Shown piece by piece: positions 42,794-54,856 of a DNA stretch of 64,000 bases. The DNA comes from Leidyana gryllorum EB-2025a (taxonomy: Eukaryota > Apicomplexa). Position numbers and translations under genes: made by a program. Under the pieces are notes generated by a model, which was given only the letters and a program-made list of their open reading frames with translations, did not search any database and was not told the origin of the DNA. The stretch covers positions 1-64,000 of the forward strand of contig JBLWGC010000160.1 of assembly GCA_048772705.1 (NCBI GenBank), in the 5' to 3' direction. The number at the start of each line of letters is the position of its first letter. The first letter of the stretch is position 1.

Positions 42794-45700
42794 TTAGGTG
42801 ATGTACATATATTCCGGCTGCTTGCCCTCCTTTTGTGAAACGGAGAGGTAATCTGCGCGTTCGGGAACTAGTGCTAACCACAAAGGACAGCCACCGTACT
42901 CACCTTTCTCCACTAAGCGGTCGAGAGTCTCTTGGACCATTGTCCGATCAAAGGGTAACCCGTACTTTGCTTCCATACAATGTTCCATAATGCCCGCAAT
43001 TGGAGCCGTCTGCTTCTTCTTCATATACCTCACGATGCCCGCTTCCAGCGCGAGAGCTGCCATTCGACCAGAACGCTCGATCGCCCGCGCTTGATTCACC
43101 GCCGCATGACCCTGAGACTCGTTTTAGTTGACAGAAACCCCTCAGTGCTTACTTCTGATTCCCGCGGCAGAGTCAGTCGGACCACACTCTTCTCCCCCGC
43201 GAATTTCCGGTTTACAGTGTATATTTGCTGTGTCTCCTGGACACGAAGAGCAAGCTGAAGCCACACGAGCCGCCATCTCTACTTACATCGAAGTTCAATA
43301 CCGCTGACGCCTTTTGATCCACCATAGGCTTCAACTGAGCTCGAATTTGAGCTGCAGTGAGAGAGGGAGTGCGCCGTGTCAAAGCTGCTAACGACCATTC
43401 GCGGCTTTCATTGAACATCAGCAGTAAAATCGCTTGAGTCGCAGACAGCTCAAAGGTATATCGGCCTGGAAGTTTCTCATTCTTTCCCATCTGGTTGAAA
43501 CAAATTGTTGCATATGAATATTGCATATCGAAGCGCAACAGACGATCTGCACAACCATTTCGAGTGACAGACACCTCTCCAGCTTGACTCACTGGTGAAC
43601 TTCTCTCTGTACATGTCTCCATACTTTCTCAGCATGCTGCTAACGGAAAACGGAAGCCATATGGACGGCAGCTTGACGATTGGCTCATTCCGCTTGGCCT
43701 TGCTCTGACATACCAGTGTATAACCCGCACCGTCGCAAATTCGACACACACACACACACACACACACACGCGTGTGCACAAGGGCGGAGACACGCAGGAA
43801 TGGACAGTGCACTTACGTTGTTATTGCCAGCTTTCTGTTTGGCCGCGGCTTCTTGCTTCGCAGAGGGCCATATATTCGCTGGGCAAACACGAAGTTGTAC
43901 TTCGACGCGCCCCTCCATGAGCTCCATTTCTTCTGGGTCTTTGAGGCATTCGTCCTGTGGATTAAGTTGCAGCTTCTGCTCCAGTGCGGTTCTCTTTGAT
44001 CTCAACATGGTTTGGAAATCACAATTCAGTTGCTGAGATGCCTCCTGCAAACGACGAAAGTGAGATTAGATCGATCTTTGGCGGCGTGTGACCTCCTTAC
44101 CCATTCCCGCAAAATCGTATCCATTGTAGTCACATAGCTCTCTCCGCACTCTCGTGCGATGAGCATGACCAGGAACCTCTCAATTTCAAACTGCGCTCGT
44201 GGTTCACCGAACATGCGCAGAGCCATTGCGTCTTCGTGTGCCGACTGCAATAACGGCAATACACTTTGCACCACCAGCCGCGCATTTGGATATAACTCAC
44301 TCGTACAACGTGCTTCCATTCGTTTGCGACTAATAAGAATGTCATGCCGCACAAACGTTTCTTCATCTCGATCTCCCCCTGATCCGGATTTCGAATTGTC
44401 CGGTCAACATACGCGACAAGGCATAGCGCCAAGTGTTGAGCAAAGGCGTGGCGTTGAGTCAAAGCAGCCGCTATAGCTTCTCTGGTGGCGCGTTGTACCC
44501 TCTGCAACACCGACACTTTATAAGGCGGTTTATTCGCCTCCAACATTCGCTGATTGATCAATACCGTCATTGCTGATTCCGCCATGCTAAAGACATTCTT
44601 CTCATTGCCTTTATAGTTGAGATCAAAGAGGTCCGTGGCTTCGTTAATTCTGACGCGGCCAATCGGAAAAATCATTCGTTTCGGCACTTACGTCTCCGTC
44701 AGGCGGGCTAAAATGGCAAAACCTTCCCCTTTACTCTCTTCAGAGTTCATGACTCGCTCGTCTCCAAACACAGCATCCAGAAAGTTCAGTGTGACAGTCT
44801 GTTGCGAGAAAGGGTCGCTCAGTCCTCACTCGACGGAAATTTCACCTCACCTGGCAACCGGCGGCCCACGCTGCAATAACATTGTCCAGAAGGCCCGAGA
44901 GATCGGCACAATGGATGACAACTCTCAACAAGTCAAACTCGTTGTCGAGAAAGAGATCGAACAATCCTGAGGTGGACTCAACTTCAATGGGGACAGTGGA
45001 GGAATAAGGACGGCGTTTTATATTCACGTTCGTCTCCGTGAAGTACCGAGCTTGTTCCACGAAGAAGGCTTTTATCATCGCTTTGACTACCAATGGTCTT
45101 GTTGTGGGGTGAAATTGGTCCTCAATTCGAGTATTCTCGCAGTACATGAGGGCCACCAACGCTTTGATCAAAAGAGCAGTTGGTGTCCACGCTAACAGGG
45201 GAGCTCCAATCACTCGGGGGTAGGGTAGCGGATTGCTTGGCGGTGGTCGAACGGCCGCACATACTATCGCCCTGGCCCCCACCGTCCACCGCTTCCCCAA
45301 CTCTTCAACCATAATCGGCTGCAGATCGCGCTCGTACAACTCCAGGTCCAGAAACATGTGCGATAACGTCTTCACTTCAGCAAAGTTCTCAGTTGGATAA
45401 GTTTCGGTCAGAAGCGGCAGGTCGGCCGATGTGAGAACACTTTCCCAAACTTGAGTACTCGCCGCTACCACATTTGCTACAACGTCGCGCGCCAAACTCG
45501 GCAACAGCGAGCAATCCTTCTCAGTAATCTGGTTGACGCACATCTTTAGCGCTGTATCGGTCCATCCCTTCAAAGTACTTCGCTGTACATAAACTTGGTC
45601 CAAATACCGCAAAGTCCGCCGCACAAATCCTTGACCCTTAGCGAAGCGTTGCCATGCATTGGCAGCCGCAATGATCCGTCCAGCTCGTGTTCTCGCTTGT

Positions 45701-46290
45701 TTCACGTCCCGAGCAAGGTCATCGACCCACGATACAATCGACGTCTTCAGCCGCCGCTGAATCTCCTCCACCAACGTTAGGGCATACCCTTGTGCACACA
45801 AATCCGTCACCATCTACAAGGGACTCGTCAATCGAGTGCAGCGCGAACATGTGTATAATCATAGCCTCACAAAAACAGTCGCCTAACCATCGGAACACTC
45901 TGGTCCGAGCATCACACCATGGATACTGGTCATTCGGCAGACTGTTGTACAGCAAATCTCAGCTGACCATCTTCGGCCACAGCCGTCTCATTCACAGGTA
46001 GAGCACACACACGTGTGCTACTCACCCTATACACGGCCACCTCAGAGGGCAGCCCTTCGTCATTTACAGGGGCGAATGCCTGTTCAATCGCGCGCAGGAT
46101 CACCGCACGATGTGCTTGTACATCCTGCGTCTTGAGTCCTGGCCAGTCTGCACTTACACGTAATTGGCCTGTCAAAATACCACTCACATCGGCCGCGCGC
46201 CAACTGCACTCTCAACCTGGACGCCCTCGAAGTTTTATCTCCATAGGAGCAAAGTGTCAACCGTATTTCTACAGGGCGGAATTCCATCAT
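42794..46290 (-). CDS. Cullin (cullin-RING ligase scaffold)
   Basis: Divergent cullin. From the 3' end: the neddylation winged helix (AGIVRYMKKKQTAPIAGIME ... QETLDRLVEKDYLSV ... YMYIT), the cullin-homology strand ATQAILLLMFNESREWSLAA, QQLNCDFQTML with VEVQLRVCPANIWP, VYVQ-preceded FVRRTLRYLDQVYVQR in the N-terminal repeats, and helical N-terminal sequence. About nine exons; introns include one with CACACGTGTG (46008-46017) and one with an (AC)n run ending in CACACGCGTGTG (43765-43776). A 22-nt intron near 45808 is suggested by frame. The first exon probably starts at the tandem ATGATG at 46290-46285. The neddylation Lys segment is weakly conserved. Which cullin class (1, 3 or 4) I cannot tell. 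Confidence 0.85.
43765..43776. other. Intronic CACACGCGTGTG palindrome
   Basis: Perfect 12-bp palindrome at the end of an (AC)n run inside a cullin intron. Confidence 0.7.
46008..46017. other. Intronic CACACGTGTG palindrome
   Basis: Perfect palindrome in a second cullin intron, directly after its GTGAGTAG donor on the minus strand. Confidence 0.8.
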
Positions 46291-46312
46291 CCACGCATTT
46301 TTTATAGGAAGG

Positions 46313-47191
46313 TCAAGACTGTTTGCCAAGCGCCTCAAGGTATGCAGCACTCAGAGGAGGTTGTACTGGTGGTCTAACAACATGATTGGCGGGTAGTTGG
46401 TAGGTTCTGTCTGGGTCTCCATCTTTCTGAAGGTCTCCCACGTGTACGAAGGGTATCTGCTTCTTCGTGGTCACTCCAGGAGACAACCTGTCGTAGATGT
46501 ATTTCTCGAATGTTCGGAAGTTGGCTGTCAAGTCAACTCCAAAGTCGGAAGGGATGCGCAAACCTTGACAGACGACGAAGCTTTCCAAGCTACTGATTCG
46601 ACTACTCGCAGGCTTGGCACAGTGGACACTTTCGAAGAAGACTAGGAGCTGGGTGAAAAGCCATCCCACATGTCTGCCGCGAAACACCTTGGCTACGAAA
46701 GTGCCTTTGTCCCTGAGCAGCAGCAGAGACACTCGGAGTGCCGCCAACAACAGTCTATGTTGTAAGTGTTCGTCAACGTCATGCATCCCTGTGACATCCG
46801 GAGCTCCGTCGCAGACGATCAGGTCGGCCTTTTCATTCCCGAAATGAGACATGATTGCTTCAACAGTGCCTAGACTGCTGATGTCACCTCTTAATTGGAT
46901 GACGCCTGGAATTTCTGCCATTTCCTGAAGATCGACAGCGACGATGAGCGGTTCCGGTGCAGTCGGATCCCTCTCTCGAGCTTTCTGGTGCTCATCTGTC
47001 AGCCGTCGACGGATCACTTGAGACCACGAGCCTGGGGCAGCGCATAAATCAACTACTTTCCGGACATCGGGCGTGAATATGTTATATTCATCATCCACTT
47101 GAATCAGTTTATAAGCACTTCTGGCTCTATACGCTTCCTCTTTGGCCCTTCGATAGTAAACATCACGTCTATCCTTGGACCCCTTCCCCAT
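46313..47191 (-). CDS. tRNA 2'-O-methyltransferase TRM7/FTSJ1
   Basis: Methylates 2'-O of anticodon-loop nucleotides 32/34 of tRNA, in the cytoplasm. 292 residues, one exon. MGKGSKDRRDVYYRRAKEEA and ARSAYKLIQ (catalytic Lys), DLCAAPGSWSQV (SAM site), VDLQEMAEIPGVIQLRGDIS, LIVCDGAPDVTGMHD (catalytic Asp), FVAKVFRG (Lys) and SSRISSLESFVVCQG (Glu) complete the K-D-K-E tetrad of RrmJ-type enzymes. The close match to yeast Trm7 ([20 protein letters not shown] type start) favours Trm7 over mitochondrial or rRNA FtsJ. It lies 22 bp from the cullin's start codon on the same strand. Confidence 0.95.
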   Translation of the reverse strand: MGKGSKDRRDVYYRRAKEEAYRARSAYKLIQVDDEYNIFTPDVRKVVDLCAAPGSWSQVIRRRLTDEHQKARERDPTAPEPLIVAVDLQEMAEIPGVIQLRGDISSLGTVEAIMSHFGNEKADLIVCDGAPDVTGMHDVDEHLQHRLLLAALRVSLLLLRDKGTFVAKVFRGRHVGWLFTQLLVFFESVHCAKPASSRISSLESFVVCQGLRIPSDFGVDLTANFRTFEKYIYDRLSPGVTTKKQIPFVHVGDLQKDGDPDRTYQLPANHVVRPPVQPPLSAAYLEALGKQS

Positions 47192-47397
47192 TGCGCCAAA
47201 ATTTCTTACCAGCTCAGAATGATGGGAAGTGCTCGCCAGTAGGTTTCGAGCCTCCCTTCCTCAGTCAAAGTAGAACAATTGAGCCTTTGCTGCATCTATG
47301 CCTATGAGTGAGCTCTTACAGAGCCATGGCCCCTACGCATCAAGAATCCACCCATGTTTATCACATCACACACATTTAGTACATCGACCGCACACAG

Positions 47398-47652
47398 ATG
47401 TGTAGGGAGGAAGACGGATACATTCAACAAATGGAGTCACGAATGCGCAAATGCGCCCGAATGGGCCTCGACTACGATTCCACTTTGCTTCCTTCCGAAG
47501 GATGGTTGCAGTGGGTCGACAAGAACCAAGGACTGTGGATATTCGAAGGGCTCTTCGTTCGCGAATATGACCCCTCCGACCCGTTCAATGATTCACATTA
47601 CTTTTCTCGTGACGATATGGATTTGGTATCAAGTCTGCGATCGAGTGATTGA
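47398..47652 (+). pseudogene. N-terminal fragment of the zinc-finger family (possible fifth member)
   Basis: An 84-residue open frame, MCREEDGYIQQMESRMRKCA onward, whose end HYFSRDDMDLVSSL matches the N-terminal motif of paralog A (TVCRDDMDLTVNLESILGYL) and, more loosely, of paralog C (TFFHKGEMPLDLLVSW). No zinc-finger part follows before paralog A starts 250 bp downstream. It could be a truncated family copy or an upstream exon of A whose splice I could not fit. Confidence 0.4.
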
Positions 47653-47901
47653 GAAGGTTAAATATGTGTGGCACTTTCCGCAGTCAGTGTGAAGATCTCT
47701 AATGCTTGCAAACAATTACTTCCAAGGCTGTCGATGGCGATCCCCCGCCGTCCACGGCATCCTGATTAAGTCAACAGTAGTCTGCTCTGTGCCCCTTGAC
47801 TTTGTTTCACTATGGCAAGATGAAGTACCGTCACCCGTGATGTCCTCAACGTGTGGGCGGATTGCATGTTGGATCCGCAATAGGCTCTGTGACTCAGATC
47901 A

Positions 47902-50900
47902 ATGGCTGCGAAGAGCGAGAGTACGTCGTTGGAAGCTGCAGCGGCCCGTCAACGTAGTCATTCTTCCCGTTCAAAGGCCAGACAGACGCGGAGAATCGCA
48001 CCATCGCGTAAGCTGGCGTTCTCCTTGGAGCATGCGTCGCATGGTTCGTTCGACTCCGCATCTGTCCCATTTGAGAGCGTGAAGTGTCCCTCGGGCTTCT
48101 CCAGTGGCTACGACCCCATGACTGTGTGTCGAGATGATATGGATCTGACAGTCAACCTGGAAAGCATCCTCGGATATCTCCAAGGCACTGACGAACCGCT
48201 CAAAACCGACAGCTCTTGGACCTTGCGGGCCGATGCAGTGAGCTCACACGACAGGATAGCCTTCCTCAAGGATCTGCCATCGAGTCTACTCAGTGTAGAC
48301 TTCCGTCTCCGTGAAGGTCTCGTGGAAGAGGGCACGGAGGGAGGTGGCAATGACGGCAAAGATCGGGAAGCGAGTAGTGATCCAGAGGCTCGCCAGTCTC
48401 GGAAGCAAAGTGAACACGGAGGAGAAGACGGTAATCGTCGAGAAAATGAACGAAGCCCTCCTCGACGAGATCAGAACCAAGGAGACGGAGCCGGAGACGG
48501 AGCCGGAGACGGAGCCGGAGACGGAGCCGGAGACGGAGCCGGAGACGGAGCCGGAGACGGAGCCGGAGACGGAGGACCTCCCTCTGGGGGAGGCGATGAA
48601 GGGGGTGGTGGTGACGACGGAGACGGAGACGGCAGTGACCGTGGAGACGGCAAAGACATGCCGCCCAGTGAGCGCCTATCCGAGTCGTCTGACTCTGACG
48701 AGAGTGAGGAAGAGCATTATGGGAGTGGCGCAGAGGGAGTGCGGCAACAGTCAGGAGCCCACAGCGAGGTTCAGTCTGCTGAAGGTGTGCGGCTGGACGG
48801 TGGTTCGGAAGCCAGTCGTCATCAGAAGCAGACAGGTGGCGAGGCTGCTACGGAATCTGAGAGGAGAAGTGTCCCGAGCTCGCCGGGAGCGAGTGGTGAC
48901 GAGACGATGACTGAACGGAAAGCGAAGAGACGAATGCTTCGAGCGAAACGAAAGACCAGACAATGGATGCGAACCACCCAATATATTTACGGGGGTCGTG
49001 GCAGAGTGGTGGTCGAGTCATTGCAACGTTCCGGAAGATCACAACAATTGATTTGGTATTGCCCGCAGCGTCTTCCCGAGGCTTATGCCGGGCGTCCTGA
49101 TCCCAGTCAACCCCCGTGTCTGATGTATGTGGGTTATGTTTCGAACAACGAAGATATGGTTCGGGAGGCGAGTCGGCGGCGAGTGCCTGAGAGAGTGAGG
49201 CGTAGGCTGCTGGGCAAAGCCAAACCGCTTTCTCCTGAAGGGCCGCCGCGGGAGGTTGTTCGGGTCATTAGATCAATAAAGCCGAGGGATTTCTTCATTG
49301 CTATTCAAACAGTGTGCGCCAGTCTCTACGATGGCGTGGCCGATTTCTCTGCCTACTGTCAGGAGGGTTGGGAGCGGCGAGCGAATCCGCAATGGCGACG
49401 AGTGACGTTTGGATCGCAACGGCCGAAGGTGTTGGAAGACGTCTGTGCCCGGTTGAGATTGAGACTGCCGCCCGAGCATTTGTTCCCGTGCACTGCCAAT
49501 TTGGATTCTTCGGACTTTAACTATTCTGCGGGTGTGAGGCTGATCAATTCGGGCAATCCGGCCGACTTGGCTCGCAGTCGGACGATATGTATTCCGTTTA
49601 AGGGCCATTCGATGATCAGACGGGACCCCTTCTCGTACTTTTATCTCCCGATACCGTGTCCGAAGGCCACAAACTGCCCTTTGGTGTGCTGTCCGCTGAG
49701 TCATTCCATCATGGAGAAGGCAATGCACCCACTCAACTTCCGGAGTTCAGCTTGTTGTCGATCAAAGAATCTTTCCCACGACAACTGTTCATTCTACCAT
49801 TCCCAAACAGAAGCCGAAGAGGCCATTAATCTGTGGCTTGTGTGGGAAGAGTGGTGGGGAGGCTGGCGGCTGGCGATAACACCCATCTGTGCTTACCTCA
49901 GATCGAGTCAAAAGGACATTCACCGTGAGTTTCTATTACTCTCTGTCTCTCTCTCTTTATCCTAAATACCAATTTGTGTCGTCTCAGACGCGAGATATCT
50001 TCTCGGAAAGTTGGCACACTGTCGGACTCAGCGAGTGTCCTCAGTGGAGGTGGAGCATTTACACATTCTCAAGAATATTGAAGATCACCTGAGTTGGATT
50101 CCAACGTTCGAGTTGCGGTTGGCAGCTCAACCTTTGAATCCACTCTTTGGCTTTGTTATTCAACAGAAGACGGTGATGAACTTTTGGGCACATCTGCATC
50201 ATGAGCACCTCCACCGGCCCCAGACCATCGAAGAGGTCAATGCCAAATACACTGCCTTTGTATCCTTCTGGTCGGACGCTTTGGAGCTCTATCAGCACCG
50301 AGGGGACGAAATACTCCTCAGCAGACGTCAACAGCAAAACTTATCGTGGCTCCCGAAAGGACACTCCATTACCATTGATCCCATACGGTTCCGCAAAATC
50401 CGCCCCTTCGTCGACCTCTCTGCGCTGCTGCAAAGTGGCCGCGTTGTCCTCCTCGAAGACGAGTCTCCGGGACGGCTGGCGGGCATCCCTCTCGTCCCGA
50501 AGAACTATTTACCCCCAATTGTACATCCGCCCCCACGGCCCCCGGTTATTCCTGACCCGCCGGGCGTAAGTCGCACCGGTATGCTCTCGACGGCTGGAAT
50601 GGCGGCCAGGATACAAAACGAAAATAGGGGACATATTGTGGGCACCCCTCTCGACTCTAATTGGACCGAAGACCAAATTTCTGCCAGTGATCTCGCCGTC
50701 GGCTTCCCGCACCTTCCGGGTTCTGTTGCAGATGGACTGCCGGAAAGACCACACGACAGCTCGGACGATTTTGGAGGAGAAGACGAAGACTTTGAAAACG
50801 GAACCAACAACGACAACGGAGACAGCAAGAGACGGCGGCCGGTGTTCGAGAATATAGTGACTGGGTGTCCGACGGGGTCGCTGACCCTCGGGCAGCCGCA

Positions 50901-51600
50901 GCTTAAGGACAAAAGTGCGAGTGTTCTACACGGCCGAATAGTTCAGGCGGCTCAGTCTCGAGGCCTGGGAGCCCTCGAGGGCGAGGCTATGTCTCCGGGA
51001 TGGGGTATGCCACCTGAGGGACAGAGTTTGGCCAACCGTCGCCTGATAGAACAAGCCTGGGCCCACTGTGGGAGACAGGCCGGCCTGCCGATCAGCACCG
51101 ATGGCAACGGGTTTACAACTGATGACATGGCTCAAATGGTTATGCGTCTCAAAGAAAAGGAGTACATTCTCCAAAGACGACTGAAAGACCAAAAGAGGGC
51201 AAAACTCGTCTTCCCCACCGTCGTCGTCGCGAGGGCCGAAAAGGGAAAGCGAAACAAAGACGGGGTCAAGTACCACGGATCCGAGTGGATTCAGCGCAGA
51301 CGCCGACTCAAACGTCGAGATCTGAAGCGACAGTGGAACCGCGGCGGGTGGAAGGAGCCCACCGGGGAAACTACTGGCACAGTTTGTCGGGGTACCGATA
51401 CGACAGACTTGGATAAACGGACTGTAGAACCCGCCCGATTCTCTTGGTACACAGCGAAAAGCTCAACGAGCAGTGACGGATCGCCCACGCGAAAAGCCCG
51501 CAACATTCAAACAGGCGCCCAGGATAACAACCATTCCCGCTCAAATGATCAATCCCCCCCAATGTCAAGAAAAAGACGTTGGCGGCGCACGAGTGTTTGA
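47902..51600 (+). CDS. Tandem CCCH zinc-finger family protein, paralog A
   Basis: About 1,200 residues, two exons, phase-1 intron 49925-49987. The N-terminal 300 residues are disordered, with a GDGA repeat and an acidic Ser patch. Then a family N-domain, RRDPFSYFYLPIPCPKATNC as lead into finger 1 (C-x5-C-x4-C-x3-H), a 16-residue linker with MHPLNFRS, and a second finger C...C-x3-H in which the second Cys position is Leu, so finger 2 is probably damaged. LWLVWEEWWGGWRLAIT precedes the intron; the C-terminal domain begins with LAAQPLNPLFGFVI and FWAHL. The tail is long, basic (KRRRLKRRDLKR) and unlike the other paralogs. Tandem fingers of this type normally bind RNA and control mRNA decay or translation; that is inference here. 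Confidence 0.8.
48481..48564 (+). repeat. 12-bp coding minisatellite (GDGA repeat)
   Basis: Seven perfect GGAGACGGAGCC units inside paralog A, encoding (Gly-Asp-Gly-Ala)n. All three forward frames are open across it. Perfect identity indicates recent slippage. Confidence 0.95.
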
Positions 51601-52821
51601 GCGCTGGCTGGCTGGCTGTTTGAATAAGCGAATTGTCGAGGAACAGGTGTCGTTGAGAACGTATAGCCACACAGGTTTACCGATTGGTGGGAGTCTCCTT
51701 TTATTCACTTTTTTACGGATTGCGTCTCTTTCGCGGTGGCTGAACTCTACACGCACCAATCGGCCGAACTTGCGGCATTCGTTTACAAAAGTAGTCATAC
51801 AAAGTTCACACGAGTACGCCACGTTGGCAATGTCGGTCTGAGTAGTCTTAATGTAAATGTGGGGTGCACATTCACCGGGGGCTGTGAGTGAGGGTGCCGA
51901 TGCACCCGGCACCCCTCTGACTTGATCTTCGTTCGCAACACGGGTAAGAGTTTGCTGCCGCCAAGTTTGTATGTGTTTGTTTCAGAGTGGCCGGCCATGT
52001 TCGGGGCTGCCAACGATGGGTGGTGGGCACATTAGGGGAGTGCTGACGGGGGTGGCGAGAGTCCACGCTCCCTAACATGGCATCATCCACATTGTGCCCT
52101 CCCCGGGGTTTCCTACTCCTACACAAGAGACGCAACTATTTCTCCCGGGGTCGCCCCCACTCTACCACCCCATTTGATAAGATTTCTCCCTCTCGGGCCC
52201 CATCCATTGCTTGCGCGCCCGTATTGCGTTCCTTTCTCGCGGGCCCGAGAAATGGCGGCCCCCATCCTTTGCTTGCGCGCCCGTATTTCTCCGTCCGGCT
52301 GCCGTCCCTTTTCTCTTCGGCTTGCACGAGAATCCACCCCTATCGCCGATTTTCATCCCACACTCAGATCAACCGACATTCCAAAGTGTCGCTTATTGTG
52401 AGGCTCCACCCCTACTGCAATACTGACGACCTCGCGTAATCAAACTGAAATTGGCCGCCGCCGTTGTAAGCGCAGCCAAAGTTCACGACCGACTTCAAAT
52501 CCCGCGGTCTCCCCCTCCCAGACGCCGGAATGGCCGCGTGGGGCAGCACAGGCGGCATTTGGTCGACGGAAGGTGGCCAAAGAGACAGCGACCTGCCACA
52601 AGGCAAGTCACTGCTCTGAGATTGTCCTCGACGGTTGATGGGGAACAAATGTTACAATTACCGATGCGCAAATTGTGTTGAATTCGGTGCAGCTGAGATG
52701 CGTAACAATTGTTGGGCGTTGCATGTGATCTAATAATTCGAGATCTAAAGTCGCATTAAGTGTGTTATATTGCACGTGTGCTTTGTGATACATTAAAACT
52801 ACTGAACATTACTTGAAGAAT
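51601..52821. other. Long intergenic region between paralogs A and B
   Basis: 1.2 kb without a convincing gene, unusual for this window. It contains a remnant-like segment at 52076-52180 reading HGIIHIVPSPGFPTPTQETQ, which echoes PHGIIHTAP in paralog C, the spaced repeat at 52198-52287, and a TGTAAGCG element at about 52463 within AAACTGAAATTGGCC...TTGTAAGCGC. The last 130 bp before the paralog B start are AT-rich and may be the core promoter or 5' UTR. Confidence 0.45.
52198..52287. repeat. 27-bp spaced direct repeat upstream of paralog B
   Basis: CCCATCCATTGCTTGCGCGC... at 52198-52224 recurs with one mismatch at 52261-52287, 63 bp apart, with GGGCCCGAG/TTTCTC blocks before each. Non-coding as far as I can see. 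Confidence 0.8.
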
Positions 52822-54769
52822 ATGACTGATCAATCACAGTTTTTCTGGAGTTCAAGACTCAATGCGGGTCGATGGAAGGAGCCCAAAGCTGAGGGTTTCG
52901 AGCCCGGCGAAATTGTGGAAATCATTCCGGCTCCTTCGCCGACCGCATTGCCCTTATCGGGACCGGCCCTGCAGGAGAGTGCGAGTGCGACGGATCGAGT
53001 GCCTTCCTCGGCACCGGCGTTGGGATGTCGACAGTCACTTTTGGAGGAGCTCGAGGACGACAAGTTGAGGAGGAAGGATCAGAAAGAAGCGACGACCGAA
53101 TGGCCACCACCGGGTGCCCAGCTGTGTTGGTGGAGGGTCAACTTTAAGGCAGACCAAGATGTATATTATTCACCTCAATTACAAAGTACTCAGTACATTA
53201 GGGCAAAGATGAACGCTCCTCAAGTACCATTGCTGGTGATGCCGTCGACGGGCACTGTGGAGGACCAAACGATTGAGCCTTCGAATAATGAGCTGGACGA
53301 GGCTGTCGTCCGACGGGTTCTGGGAGTGTCGGATATTGAAGAGCACGACGTCGAGCCGATCTGTGCCATAAGACGGACGACACTCGGCAGACTGTGGTAT
53401 CAGACCGATCTGATGACGTGTCGTCTGTTCAATCCGACCATTCCAGTGTCTCACCTGGGCGCCGATGGATGGCAGACGTTGGTCAATCATCAATGGAATC
53501 CAATGAGGAGACTTCAAACTTATCCAAAGAGTGTGAGGAAGAACGCGAGAAAGAGAGGTTGGAGACTGCCCCCAATTAACGGCCTCCCCGTTTCTCCCAA
53601 CTTGGAGAGCGGAGGCCTAAACTACACGTTGGCGAAGAATTTGGAGACCACTGGGACTGATTCTCGACGAAGTCGCGTATGTTGCCCGTTCAGGAACCCG
53701 AAAGGGCTGCGTCGCGACCCCTTCACGTACTTTTATCTCCCGGCGACGTGTCCGAAAGGGTTGTCCTGTCCCAACATTTGCTGTCCTTTCAGCCACTCAT
53801 ACCTGGAGATGGATCTGCACCCCATACGGTACAGAACTCAGACCTGCACTGCGCAAGACGAGTGCAACACGCCGTACTGCGGGTTCATCCATCGCAAACG
53901 GGAGAGTCTGGACGCGCGACACCAATGGCTATTGTGGGAAGAGTACTGGTGTGGGTGGCGTCAAGCGCTTCCCGCTATCGAGTTTTACGCAGGAATGATA
54001 TCGAAAGTCAACTACGGTAAGTATACGTTGCTCCCCCCTTTCGAGTACTATTTTGCCTCTCATTGCAGAAGTCGAAAACACTCTCGAAGCTTTGGCTCGG
54101 GCTCGAGACCTGCGCATTCTGAACAGTACTGAATACGACTTGGCGTGGCTCAAAGAGTTCGAAGACAGATCGGAGTGGTACACCAACTTTGACTTTCGCA
54201 TCTCGGCTCAGCCGCTCAATCCCCTATTTGGATTGATCTTCACTACTCGAATCAGCGGGACATTCTGGGATTTACAGCTCCGTCGGAACGCGACTCCGGA
54301 TCAGCTCGACTTTTTCGAGAACAGACTGTATGAGCTGTCGCGGGCGTGGAGTGACTGCTACAGTCTCTGCCGCTATCGGGAGTCGAGGTTACCACCGCTG
54401 CGACCCTTAAGAGTCACTGATATCGTGCATCCCCCTGAAGTCGAGCAGGTCGATCAAGTCGAGGTGGAAGTGGACTTGGCCTTTGCAGAAGAGCCTCCGC
54501 TGGCAGCTCCTCCCACTCTGGCACGGATGTTACCCGAAGGCAAGAGTTCGTGGGCAGATATTGTCAGAGGGGTGAGCAGTCTGTCAACAATGGCTTCCAT
54601 ATCGGAACGGCCGCCGGCGGCTGAGGGGTCGGCTGAAAACAAGTCAGCCCCACATGAGCAGCCGGCCAACACTCCGAGCGAGAAGGTGTCAGAGAAGAAA
54701 GCCCCCGGAACTTACAAAGAGGTCGTGCAAGAATACACGTGTTATGCGAATTATCCATTCTGTGCGTGA
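52822..54769 (+). CDS. Tandem CCCH zinc-finger family protein, paralog B
   Basis: About 630 residues, two exons, phase-1 intron 54017-54068. The N-terminal domain has DVYYSPQLQSTQYIRAKM, VPLLVMPSTG and LWYQTDLMTCRLFNPT. The zinc block is complete: RRDPFTYFYLPATCP, finger 1 C-x5-C-x4-C-x3-H (CPNICCPFSH end), linker of exactly 16 residues (DLHPIRYRT), finger 2 C-x5-C-x4-C-x3-H (ECNTPYCGFIH). Linker length and finger 2 match the plant RR-TZF scheme; finger 1 is two and one residues shorter than the plant C-x7-C-x5-C. HQWLLWEEYWCGWRQALPAI follows. The second exon has NFDFRISAQPLNPLFGLIF, GTFWDLQLRR and SRAWSDCYSL. A tail motif KSSWADIVRG recurs in paralog C. Starts at MTDQSQFFW. Probable RNA-binding regulator. 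Confidence 0.88.
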
Positions 54770-54856
54770 GTGATTCTGACCGAACTCTTTGGTGTTTTGT
54801 GGTGAATGATATGTCTGCTTTTGACCAAATAATCTCTCCTAATCGTAAGATTTCGA

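Noticed and set aside
43747-43776. (AC)n microsatellite as a separate repeat element
   Set aside because: Real simple repeat, but wholly within a cullin intron and best reported with the palindrome.
48302-48910. Overlapping plus-strand frame with ETEPETEPE repeats
   Set aside because: Shifted reading of the GDGA minisatellite in paralog A; no start context or homology.
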